Shown in pieces: positions 14,518 through 21,234 of a stretch of DNA of 37,474 bases. Position 1 is the stretch's first letter; each line of letters opens with the position of its first letter. A model generated the notes under the pieces. That model made no database searches, was not told the origin of the DNA, and saw only the letters and a list, made by a program, of their open reading frames with translations. Position numbers and translations under genes: made by a program. The stretch is from Patescibacteria group bacterium (GTDB lineage Bacteria; Patescibacteriota; Minisyncoccia; Phycocordibacterales; GWA1-40-21), in the NCBI GenBank assembly GCA_003142075.1, contig PLOL01000012.1, positions 1 to 37,474 of the forward strand, given 5' to 3'.

Positions 14518-14648
14518 CCCAATTGTAAATTAAATTTTTTATAATCTTATTTCGACTTATCTGTCTTGTAAATGATATATACCTCTATCTTTATCTATCC
14601 TCGCTGAATTTACAACGGGACAAGTATATTTTTTATTAATTTGTATTT
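14518..14648 (-). promoter_or_regulatory. secE promoter and structured 5' leader with two competing pairings
   Basis: On the minus strand, TTTAAA, a 17-nt spacer, TATACT, then TGTCCCG. UCCC (14620-14617) can pair with GGGA (14520-14517), and TTGTAAATT (14615-14607) with AATTTACAA (14531-14523), enclosing about 75 nt and touching the start codon. An internal ATTTACAA (14573-14566) can pair with the same 5' strand instead, giving two mutually exclusive folds. Confidence 0.62.
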
Positions 14649-14650
14649 AA

Positions 14651-14668
14651 AAACCCCCGAGGGGGCTA
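14651..14668 (-). terminator. Short GC hairpin with T run upstream of the secE promoter
   Basis: On the minus strand, CCCCC-TC-GGGGG (14665-14654) followed by TTTTTAAA. It lies between the start region of the divergent membrane-protein gene and the secE promoter; the T run merges into the secE -35. Nothing obvious on the minus strand needs terminating, apart from a possible very short transcript from a TACTATAT sequence a few bases upstream. Confidence 0.5.
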
Positions 14669-14729
14669 CCGCGATATAGTAACACAAAATATACTTAAAA
14701 TGCAATAGGCAGTAAAAATTAATTTATGC

Positions 14730-14757
14730 TTTAAAATGAGGCCAAATCTGATATACT
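14730..14757 (+). promoter_or_regulatory. Leaderless promoter of the 14765 gene
   Basis: TTTAAA (14730-14735), a 16-nt spacer, TATACT (14752-14757), then 7 nt to the ATG at 14765. Confidence 0.65.
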
Positions 14758-14764
14758 TTTCGAT

Positions 14765-15598
14765 ATGGACAAAAAAGATGATGCTGAAAAAACTCCAATT
14801 ACTGATGTCAGACAAGCGACATTTGCATATCTTGCGGAACACCCGCTTTATTACGTTTTAATTTTTATAATTGTTTTTGTTGGAACTTATTTGAGTTTTT
14901 ATGCATCTGATACTGTAGCTTTATTTGCTTTAATTGCCCTTTTTGGAATATATATTGTTATTGCAAATAAAATGCGAGGTTACATGATGAAGCAATTTGC
15001 TGATTCACTCGGATACACTTATTCTGACACGGGAGATTTTGCCAGTGTTCAGGGTTCACTTTTCAGCATCGGACACAGTCAAAGAATTTACGATGTTATT
15101 TCTGGCACAGATAAAGATCGTCCAGTTAGGATTTATTTGTATCAATATACTGTGGGTTATGGAAGAGATTCCCACACTTGCAACTATACTATTTTTGAGA
15201 ATACTTTTAGCGGGGAAATTCCACATATAGTGCTTCATAATGTTTCAATTTTTCTTTCTGAAGACGGTCCGAATTTTTCCGGTAGCGAACATATTTCTCT
15301 CGAGGGAGATTTTAATAAATATTTTTCTCTTTCTGTAGAAAAAGGTTTTGAAACTGAGGCATACGAAATTTTCACACCAGATTTTATGGAAGAATTAATT
15401 GAAACATCAAAAACATTAGGATTTGAATTTTCTAAAAATAAACTTTATATTTATATGCCAAAATTTGTTGGTACAAGAGCAGAACTAGATTCCATGTTTG
15501 CTTTGTCCGACAAGCTTTGTACCAAAATTGAACCAGTAATAAATGGAATGAAAGAAGATGTGGAAGATATGGAGGAAGTTGAACAAACAGTAAAATAA
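14765..15598 (+). CDS. Hypothetical membrane protein with a DUF3137-like cytoplasmic domain
   Basis: 277 residues. Two adjacent hydrophobic segments (about 28-47 and 50-68) form a hairpin near the N-terminus, followed by a soluble domain of about 200 residues. That domain contains HISLEGDFNKYFSLSVEKGFETEAYEIFTPDFMEELIE (given here as one family-like block, residues about 178-215), reminiscent of DUF3137-type proteins of Patescibacteria. No catalytic motif is evident. It is monocistronic with a leaderless-type promoter and a terminator that begins inside its stop codon. The function is unknown; it is probably a membrane-associated scaffold or regulator. Confidence 0.65.
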   Translation: MDKKDDAEKTPITDVRQATFAYLAEHPLYYVLIFIIVFVGTYLSFYASDTVALFALIALFGIYIVIANKMRGYMMKQFADSLGYTYSDTGDFASVQGSLFSIGHSQRIYDVISGTDKDRPVRIYLYQYTVGYGRDSHTCNYTIFENTFSGEIPHIVLHNVSIFLSEDGPNFSGSEHISLEGDFNKYFSLSVEKGFETEAYEIFTPDFMEELIETSKTLGFEFSKNKLYIYMPKFVGTRAELDSMFALSDKLCTKIEPVINGMKEDVEDMEEVEQTVK

Positions 15599-15627
15599 TA
15601 GGCGGGGCGCTTCGCGCCCCGCCTATT
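15597..15627. terminator. Convergent bidirectional terminator
   Basis: A 14-bp perfect stem, aataggcggggcgc (15597-15610) with gcgccccgcctatt (15614-15627), and a TTC loop. A second smaller hairpin (aagcct / aggctt, 15635-15653) lies next to the SIMPL gene stop and may help on the minus strand. Confidence 0.88.
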
Positions 15628-15654
15628 GCATTTTAAGCCTATTTCAAAGGCTTA

Positions 15655-16452
15655 TTATTGTATTTCGTAAGTAATGCTTACGCTAGACGTAATCGTATTC
15701 TCTCCCGTTGGCAATACAGCTGCAGTTGGAGCTTTAGCTACAGATCCGACGGCCATCATTTCGTTATAGATAGGCGTAGGATTATTTCCTTCAGAATATC
15801 CAACAATCTTTACAAGTTTCACTCCCAAAGATTTTGCAAGTTTTGATGCCTGAGCTCTTGCATCAACAACCGCTGCATCTCTTGCCTGCAAAATTAAATC
15901 ATCGTACTTGTCTTCAGTAAAATTGAGCCCGCTCATATTTGTCACATTCAATGTTCCGAGATCAGTGACAACCTTGCTGGCTTTTGTAAGATCTCTTATT
16001 TTTACTTCTATGCTTTGTGTCACATCATAACCGGCGAGAACCTGAGTTCCACCTCCATATGGATATATCACTGTCGCATTGTTCACATAATTATACTGTG
16101 GACTTATTTCATAATCCGTAGTTTTTATATCAGCTTCAGCAACTCCATCCGCTTTCAATGCGTCAACTATTTTACTTATCTGAGTATTCACAGCATCGGA
16201 AGCTTTTGAAACATCCATGTTTTCCTGCATAACTGAAAAATCAACAGTTGCAATATCCGGTTTTACAGTCAGCTTGCCTGTTCCGCTGACAACTATAGTG
16301 TCCTGCTGATCAAGTTTAGTTTCTTTATTGCAATCATTATAAATTTTTACTATTAAAAATATAGAAATAAGTATAACGAGTATGCTTAAAGCTATATGAG
16401 CGCACTTATGATTTTTCCATTCTGCACAACAAACTTTTTTATTATCATCCAT
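15655..16452 (-). CDS. SIMPL (DUF541) domain protein, membrane anchored
   Basis: 265 residues. The cytoplasmic N-terminus is Cys-rich (KKVCCAEWKNHKCAH), one transmembrane helix spans about 20-41, and an extracytoplasmic SIMPL domain begins DTIVVSGTGKLTVKPDIATVDFSV and ends ITSSVSITYEIQ. The middle block RDAAVVDARAQASKLAKSLGVKLVKIVGYSEG is the typical SIMPL helix pair. Known homologues (BP26/OMP28, YggE) have oxidative-stress or oligomeric-ring roles, but no enzymatic activity is established. A TATTTT hexamer lies 6 nt before the ATG. It stands downstream of folD with an AT-rich gap of about 55 nt. Confidence 0.88.
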   Translation of the reverse strand: MDDNKKVCCAEWKNHKCAHIALSILVILISIFLIVKIYNDCNKETKLDQQDTIVVSGTGKLTVKPDIATVDFSVMQENMDVSKASDAVNTQISKIVDALKADGVAEADIKTTDYEISPQYNYVNNATVIYPYGGGTQVLAGYDVTQSIEVKIRDLTKASKVVTDLGTLNVTNMSGLNFTEDKYDDLILQARDAAVVDARAQASKLAKSLGVKLVKIVGYSEGNNPTPIYNEMMAVGSVAKAPTAAVLPTGENTITSSVSITYEIQ

Positions 16453-16507
16453 GTTTTTAAAATAGAAAATATTTTTTCTCTCTATTTAAAATTAATTAAT
16501 AACTCCA

Positions 16508-17365
16508 TTATTTTACCATATTTTTCCTTTGTCTGCCGTATGCAATGAGAAGATTTTCAAAAAGTGAAACTACTGTCATCGGACCCACACCCCCCGGAAC
16601 TGGTGTAATAGCGCGAACAATTTTAGACACAGACTTAAAATCCACATCACCTAAAAGGTCATTCCCTACCTTTGTTATTCCAACGTCTATAATAACCTGA
16701 CCTTTCTTAACATAACTTTTATTTATAAATTTTGGTTTTCCAATAGCTACAACAACGATATCGGCATTTTTTATTTCATCTTTCAAATTTTTTGTTTTGC
16801 TATGGCAGACAGTTACCGTCGCATTTCTATTCAAAAAAGCAAAAGCCGTCGGCCTTCCGACAAGAAGAGACCTCCCGACCATTGCAACCTTTTTGCCTTC
16901 TATCGGAATTTTATAAAAATCCAAAAGAGAAAATATTCCTTTCGTCGTCGCAGGAACAAACGCATTATTTTTATCGGTCAGGCCTTCAATAAGAAATCTC
17001 AAATTTTTTGAATTTAAACCGTCGACATCTTTTTCAGGACTTATTGCATCTACAATTTTCAGAGTATCGATATTTTTCGGCAAAGGCAATTGAACAATGA
17101 TTCCGTTCGTGGTTTTATCAGAATTTAAAAATTCAATTCTTGAAATAAGCTCTTCTTCCGATATTTTTTTATCAAACAAAATATGCTCAACAAAAAATCC
17201 GAGCTTTTCTCCAAAATTCTTTTTCTGCTTTACATAGACAGACGCGCGTTCGTCATCTCCGACCTGAATAATAATCAGTTTCGGTTTTTCACCGAGTTTT
17301 TTCAATTTCAATTTTATTTTCTCCGCAATAAAATCGCGGACTTTTTTTCCATCTAAAATTTTCAT
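16508..17365 (-). CDS. folD: Bifunctional methylene-THF dehydrogenase/cyclohydrolase
   Basis: Interconverts 5,10-methylene-THF, methenyl-THF and 10-formyl-THF with NADP. The start is set at the ATG at 17365 (MKILDGKKVRDFIAEK), giving 285 residues, the family norm; an in-frame extension would run through the preceding terminator. Key residues are YVKQKK (catalytic Lys, near 50), VQLPLP (near 95), EKDVDGLN (Asp near 118), the NADP-binding GRSLLVGRPTAFAFLNRNATVTVCHSKT and PVPGGVGPMT near the C-terminus. TATAAT (17370-17375) lies only 4 nt from the ATG. With glyA, thyA and folA it forms the folate cycle. Confidence 0.95.
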   Translation of the reverse strand: MKILDGKKVRDFIAEKIKLKLKKLGEKPKLIIIQVGDDERASVYVKQKKNFGEKLGFFVEHILFDKKISEEELISRIEFLNSDKTTNGIIVQLPLPKNIDTLKIVDAISPEKDVDGLNSKNLRFLIEGLTDKNNAFVPATTKGIFSLLDFYKIPIEGKKVAMVGRSLLVGRPTAFAFLNRNATVTVCHSKTKNLKDEIKNADIVVVAIGKPKFINKSYVKKGQVIIDVGITKVGNDLLGDVDFKSVSKIVRAITPVPGGVGPMTVVSLFENLLIAYGRQRKNMVK

Positions 17366-17393
17366 TTTGATTATAAATTCTATCATAACCGTA

Positions 17394-17440
17394 AATAAAA
17401 AGCCTACCAATACACACATTGTGTAATTAGCAGGCTTTAC
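17394..17440 (-). terminator. Terminator of the NlpC/P60-like gene
   Basis: On the minus strand, AAAGCCTGCTAATTACACA pairs with TGTGTATTGGTAGGCTTT with only small mismatches, followed by TTTTTATTT. It overlaps the stop codon of the gene and isolates folD, which has its own promoter. Confidence 0.8.
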
Positions 17441-17816
17441 TTTCAACAAAATCGTATCTTTTTTCAAACAAATCTTTTAATGAAAAAATAATTACTTTTT
17501 CTCCGTAGAAAAATGAGCAGTGAATGCAATAATTGTCTGGAAGAATAATCGCCACGTGTGTCCACTCCCGATTACGAGAATCATTTCTATCCTTCAAAAA
17601 TATAAGATGTCCAACTGGTGGCTTGGCTAAATCTTCCCTTGTAATATTAAACTCTTTAGGCGGACTACTTGATAGAAGTCTAGGTATAACTACACCTATT
17701 TCTTTATACACTTTCCTAACAAAATCAACACATTTAAATGTTTGACTACGATGTGTACCCAAATATGACAATGCAATCTTAACAACACGACGACTTTCAA
17801 AATCACTAAGATTCAT
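17427..17816 (-). CDS. NlpC/P60-like cysteine peptidase domain protein
   Basis: 129 residues, essentially a single small papain-like domain. ALSYLGTHRSQTFKCVDFVRKVYKEIG contains the candidate nucleophile Cys near residue 28, in the position of the family's DCSGLV motif. PPVGHLIFLKDRN corresponds to the GDLVFF strand and WTHVAIILPDNYCIHC contains the candidate catalytic His near residue 86. No signal peptide or membrane segment is present, so it is either cytoplasmic or exported in another way. The RBS is aGGGGGGacacc before the ATG at 17816. The promoter TTGACA-17-TAGTCT is overlapped by an inverted repeat, suggesting dedicated repression. It may be a stand-alone cell-wall amidase or a phage-derived or effector protein. 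Confidence 0.7.
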   Translation of the reverse strand: MNLSDFESRRVVKIALSYLGTHRSQTFKCVDFVRKVYKEIGVVIPRLLSSSPPKEFNITREDLAKPPVGHLIFLKDRNDSRNREWTHVAIILPDNYCIHCSFFYGEKVIIFSLKDLFEKRYDFVESKAC

Positions 17817-17849
17817 GGTGTCCCCCCTTATATTTTTATATATTAAAGC

Positions 17850-17890
17850 TAGTCTAATACTAGACTAATCAAATAATAAAGATTTGTCAA
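17850..17890 (-). promoter_or_regulatory. Promoter with operator-like inverted repeat for the NlpC/P60-like gene
   Basis: On the minus strand, consensus -35 TTGACA (17885-17890), a 17-nt spacer and -10 TAGTCT (17862-17867). The perfect inverted repeat TAGTCTA-4-TAGACTA (17850-17867) starts exactly at the -10, as expected of a repressor site. This is the only consensus TTGACA noted in the window. Confidence 0.6.
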
Positions 17891-17895
17891 AATAA

Positions 17896-18777
17896 TTATT
17901 TATACCAGCGGACAAAAATACCGCAAGGTAAAAGTCTTTTTCCCTTTGATTCCAAAATAGTAAGCTCGCCAAATTCAAATTGTCCGCCATATTTTTCTGT
18001 TATTGATTTCAAAACATTATAATATGCAATCGAAGAATAACCTGAAGCATAGCCGTTTATTATGAAAAATAAAGGATTGTCAGAAAGGATTTTCTGGCAT
18101 TCATCCAAAAGTTTTATGAAGTCGGTTTCAATTTTCCAAATTTCACCCTTTCCTCCTCTTCCAAAAGATGGCGGGTCCATTATTATTGCATCGTATTTTC
18201 CACCGCGTTTTATTTCTCTCATCACAAATTTTCTTGCATCATCAATAATCCATCTGACTGGTTTATTTATGAGTCCGGAAAGTTCCGCATTTTCTTTCGC
18301 CCAAGTGATTGCAGATTTTGAACCATCAACATGCGTGACTTCCGCTCCGGAAGAAAGCGCGGCAAGCGTCGCACCACCGGTGTAACCGAAAAGATTCAAA
18401 ACTTTTATCGGTTCTGTATTACCTTTAGACTTTCGACTTTGGACTTTCTCCTTAATGAATTGCCAGTTTGATTCTTCTTCAGGAAAAACTCCCGTATGCT
18501 TGAAAGCTGTCGGCTTGATATTAAATTTCAAATCGCCAAAAGAAATCTGCCATTCATTTTGCATGCTTTCATTTTTCTTTTTCCAAGTTTTTCTGTCCGC
18601 GAGAAATATGGCATCCGCATTTTTCCATTCGGTTTCTAGCTGAGACTTTTTCCACAAAGCTTGCGGATCCGGTCTTCTCAAAATATATTTTCCATAACGT
18701 TCGAGCTTCTCTTCGTTTCCGCTGTCGATAAGCTCATAATCCGCGCTTGGTTTTGTTGTTAGTATTTTCGGTTCCAT
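17896..18777 (-). CDS. Class I SAM-dependent rRNA methyltransferase, RlmI-like
   Basis: 293 residues. The SAM-binding motif I is VLNLFGYTGGATLAAL near residue 124, followed by THVDGSKSAITWAKEN, RWIIDDARKF and the catalytic DPPSFGRG near residue 200. These define the Methyltrans_SAM (RlmI/RlmKL C-terminal) group, which methylates 23S rRNA; the exact site is unknown. It lacks the N-terminal PUA domain of the 396-residue E. coli RlmI and instead starts MEPKILTTKPSADYELID. A 7-bp tandem repeat lies in frame at 18424-18448 (KVQSRKSKG, near residue 113). A TATTGT hexamer is exactly 7 nt from the ATG, suggesting leaderless expression. Confidence 0.82.
   Translation of the reverse strand: MEPKILTTKPSADYELIDSGNEEKLERYGKYILRRPDPQALWKKSQLETEWKNADAIFLADRKTWKKKNESMQNEWQISFGDLKFNIKPTAFKHTGVFPEEESNWQFIKEKVQSRKSKGNTEPIKVLNLFGYTGGATLAALSSGAEVTHVDGSKSAITWAKENAELSGLINKPVRWIIDDARKFVMREIKRGGKYDAIIMDPPSFGRGGKGEIWKIETDFIKLLDECQKILSDNPLFFIINGYASGYSSIAYYNVLKSITEKYGGQFEFGELTILESKGKRLLPCGIFVRWYK
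18424..18448. repeat. In-frame heptanucleotide repeat
   Basis: Three tandem 7-bp units GACTTTC, GACTTTG, GACTTTC preceded by a partial unit TTTA on the plus strand, inside the methyltransferase gene. Three units add exactly seven codons, so the frame is kept. Confidence 0.75.
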
Positions 18778-18784
18778 TTCAAAT

Positions 18785-18790
18785 ACAATA
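18785..18790 (-). promoter_or_regulatory. -10 box of the methyltransferase gene, leaderless geometry
   Basis: TATTGT on the minus strand, 7 nt before the ATG at 18777. The -35 region is an A/T run with no clear match. Confidence 0.45.
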
Positions 18791-18816
18791 GCATAAATAT
18801 TTTAATAAAAAAAATG

Positions 18817-19650
18817 TTATTTAAGATTGAAAAAATCTTTTGAATTTTTCAATAATTGCTTGCGAACAGTTTCAAAATCTTCTCCGCGTATTTCAGCAAT
18901 CTTTTTCACGACTTCTATAACATAAATCGGCTCATTTCTCTTTCCGCGATAAGGAATCGGCGCAACAAAAGGCGCGTCGGTTTCTGCGTGCATTTTTTCA
19001 AGCGGAATATTTTTTATAATTTCATCATATTGACGAGCAAAAGTGATTACTCCGGTAAAAGAAATTGTAAAACCGAGTTCAATAATTTTTTTTGCAAAGT
19101 CGAGACTTCCGGCGAAAAAATGCATATTCCCCGTTGTCTTTCCTTCATATTTTTTCAAGATTTCATAAGCGTCTTCATAAGCTTCTCGAATATGAAGCAT
19201 AAGCGGTTTGTCATATTTAATTGCAAACTCTATTTGTTTCTTGAATTCAAACTTTTGTCTTTCCTTTTCTTCTTGAATAAATTCAACCAAGGACTCACCT
19301 CTCACCGCTTCGCTCCTTGAGGAGAGGCCTTTGTTGAATTCATCTTCCATTTTAAAGTAATCCAAACCGCATTCACCTACCGCGACAACTTTCGGATTTT
19401 TCACTAGTTCGGCAAAATCTTTTTCTTCAAAAACAAAATCTCTTTTATCCGCTGGGTGTGCTCCAATACAAGCCCAAATATTTTCATTTTCATCGGTAAT
19501 TCTGACCGCTTCCTTTGAACTTTCCAAATCCGTTCCGACAGTTATTGTCGCCACGCCAAAATTTTCCATCCTTTTTAAAACATCCTTAAAATCATTTTGG
19601 TAATCGCCAAAACCTAAGTGAGAATGAATATCGATATACTTGATTTCCAT
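18817..19650 (-). CDS. TatD-family metal-dependent hydrolase
   Basis: 277 residues of the amidohydrolase superfamily. DIHSHLGFGDY near residue 7 supplies the two metal His, GECGLDYF near 92 the Glu, LMLHIREAYEDAYEIL the third His, MHFFAGS another, and HAETDAPFVAP near 215 the terminal Asp. TatD enzymes are 3'-5' DNA/RNA exonucleases in DNA repair and RNA turnover. Between LDYF and the helix ERQKFEFKKQIEFA there is an extra segment, about residues 100-128, that includes GLSSRSEAVRGES. At DNA level it is an imperfect palindrome (19279-19339) bounded by GAATT on both sides. The start overlaps the spacer next to the metG stop, so it is translationally linked to metG. Confidence 0.9.
   Translation of the reverse strand: MEIKYIDIHSHLGFGDYQNDFKDVLKRMENFGVATITVGTDLESSKEAVRITDENENIWACIGAHPADKRDFVFEEKDFAELVKNPKVVAVGECGLDYFKMEDEFNKGLSSRSEAVRGESLVEFIQEEKERQKFEFKKQIEFAIKYDKPLMLHIREAYEDAYEILKKYEGKTTGNMHFFAGSLDFAKKIIELGFTISFTGVITFARQYDEIIKNIPLEKMHAETDAPFVAPIPYRGKRNEPIYVIEVVKKIAEIRGEDFETVRKQLLKNSKDFFNLK
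19279..19339. repeat. In-frame palindromic insertion in the tatD-like gene
   Basis: The arms attcaac-aagg-cctctc and gagagg-ccttt-gttgaat are inverted around a GCTTCGC-containing centre. It codes for about 20 residues absent from ordinary TatD proteins and keeps the reading frame. Confidence 0.6.
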
Positions 19651-19651
19651 T

Positions 19652-21211
19652 TTATTCTTTTCTTACGAATAAAGGAGTTTCTGGTTTTTTGTTTTCTTCA
19701 ACAAGTTTTTTAATTTTTTCTGCGGTTTCAGGCATAATTGGCTCTAGCATTAAGGATATTCTGTATAGTTCTCCTACTAAAAAATTGATCTTCTTTAACC
19801 CTTCCACCTTATCGGTTTTAATAAGTTTAAATGGTTGTTCAGATTGAATATATCCATCAGAAAATTTAATTGCATCCCATATTGAATCCGTAACTTGTTG
19901 AAGATTATAATTTTCAAAGCCATTTATTGTTCTTGGATCAACTTTCTGTATATTTGAAATATCAAAAGGTGCCTCCAAATTATTTTGTGCCATTGTCATC
20001 ACCCTACTTACAAGATTTCCCAAACCATTCGCCAAATTTGCATTGTAAGCATCTTTGAACATTTCTTTTGTGAAAGGCGTATCTTCAAATGGAGAAACTT
20101 CTCTTAAAACATAATATCTCATCGCGTCGGTGCCGTATTCATTTATTAATTCAACTGGATCAACTACATTGCCGAGCGATTTGCTCATTTTTATTCCGCC
20201 AGCTCCCGTTATAAAACCATCAACGACAATTGTTTTTGAATTTGGCAATCCGGCAGCCATAAGCATCGCCTGCCACATCGCAGACTGCTGGCGAAGATTG
20301 TCTTTCCCGCAATATTGAACCATTCCACCAGTTTCAACTTGCCATTTATTAAATTTTTCCATGTCATCCGGCCAGCCGATTGCAGAAATATAATTTACAA
20401 GCGCATCAAACCAAACATACATAACTTGCGTTTCATCTCCGGGTACTTCTATTCCCCATGGCATTTTTGACTTCAATCTTGAAATACTGAAATCCTGCAA
20501 ACCTCTTTTTACAAAAGCTTTTATTTCGTTGAATCTGAAATCTGGAATTACAAAATCCGAATTTTCATCATAAAATTTCAAAAGTTTTTCTTGAAACGCG
20601 GAAAATTTAAAAAAATAATTTTCTTCATCAATGAGCTCAATTTCCATATTCGGGTGTTCTGGGCATTTGCAATCCACAAGCTCGGAGTCTGATTTTTCAA
20701 GCTCGCAACCGACGCAATATTTTATTTTATAATTTTTCTTGTATGTGAAACCGTTCTTGTCGCAAATTTTCCAAAATTCTTGCGCAGATTTTATGTGGCT
20801 TTGGTCCGTCGTTCTTATGAAATTTCTTGTAAAATTTACATTTTCATCAATTCCTAAAAGTTTTAATAATTCTTTGACTTTTTCGGCATAAAAATCCGCA
20901 TATTCCTGCGGAGTTTTTCCGCTCTCAATCGCTTTATTATAAATTTTTATTCCATGATCGTCCGTTCCGGTATTAAAAAACACTTCGTAACCCTGGAGGC
21001 TCTTATATCTTGCTATTACATCTGCACGGACAAATTCCAATGCGTGTCCCATGTGAGGATTCGCATTAACGTACGGCAATGTCGTTGTTATATAAAAGCA
21101 GCTTGCGCTCTTATTTCGCTCTCCTCGGCTCGAAAAAGAATCCGTAGGATACGGATTCTTTTCGCTCGCACTACGTCGGCGATAGAAATTTTTTGAGCTT
21201 GAATCGGACAT
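19652..21211 (-). CDS. metG: Methionyl-tRNA synthetase
   Basis: Class I synthetase charging tRNA-Met. 519 residues. The catalytic HIGH motif reads PHMGHA (near 54), the zinc knuckle has CVGCELEKSDSELVDCKC and a KMSKS motif is intact near residue 335. The anticodon-binding helical domain is present, but there is no C-terminal EMAP/Trbp111 dimerisation domain, as in short bacterial forms. The N-terminus is unusual: between MSDSSSKNFY and the normal FYITTTLPYVNA there is an extra segment of about 30 residues (RRRSASEKNPYP...RNKSASC) encoded by a palindromic insertion at 21097-21184. It follows the AI-2E permease gene by 23 nt and precedes tatD, giving a permease-metG-tatD operon. Confidence 0.95.
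   Translation of the reverse strand: MSDSSSKNFYRRRSASEKNPYPTDSFSSRGERNKSASCFYITTTLPYVNANPHMGHALEFVRADVIARYKSLQGYEVFFNTGTDDHGIKIYNKAIESGKTPQEYADFYAEKVKELLKLLGIDENVNFTRNFIRTTDQSHIKSAQEFWKICDKNGFTYKKNYKIKYCVGCELEKSDSELVDCKCPEHPNMEIELIDEENYFFKFSAFQEKLLKFYDENSDFVIPDFRFNEIKAFVKRGLQDFSISRLKSKMPWGIEVPGDETQVMYVWFDALVNYISAIGWPDDMEKFNKWQVETGGMVQYCGKDNLRQQSAMWQAMLMAAGLPNSKTIVVDGFITGAGGIKMSKSLGNVVDPVELINEYGTDAMRYYVLREVSPFEDTPFTKEMFKDAYNANLANGLGNLVSRVMTMAQNNLEAPFDISNIQKVDPRTINGFENYNLQQVTDSIWDAIKFSDGYIQSEQPFKLIKTDKVEGLKKINFLVGELYRISLMLEPIMPETAEKIKKLVEENKKPETPLFVRKE
21097..21184. repeat. In-frame palindromic insertion at the start of metG
   Basis: A central hairpin, cgaaaaagaatccgta-gga-tacggattcttttcg (21131-21165, one bulged A), is flanked by GC-rich sequence rich in GCGAGCG/GAGCG words. 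The FY dipeptide appears on both sides in the protein, consistent with insertion into an older MSDSSSKNFY-ITTT N-terminus. Confidence 0.6.
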
Positions 21212-21234
21212 TCCAATTTAAATTTTAAAATAAA

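Noticed and set aside
17366-17467. folD start at 17467 with a hydrophobic N-terminal extension
   Set aside because: The extra 34 residues run through the preceding gene's terminator and the folD -10 box; family proteins start at MKILDGKKV.
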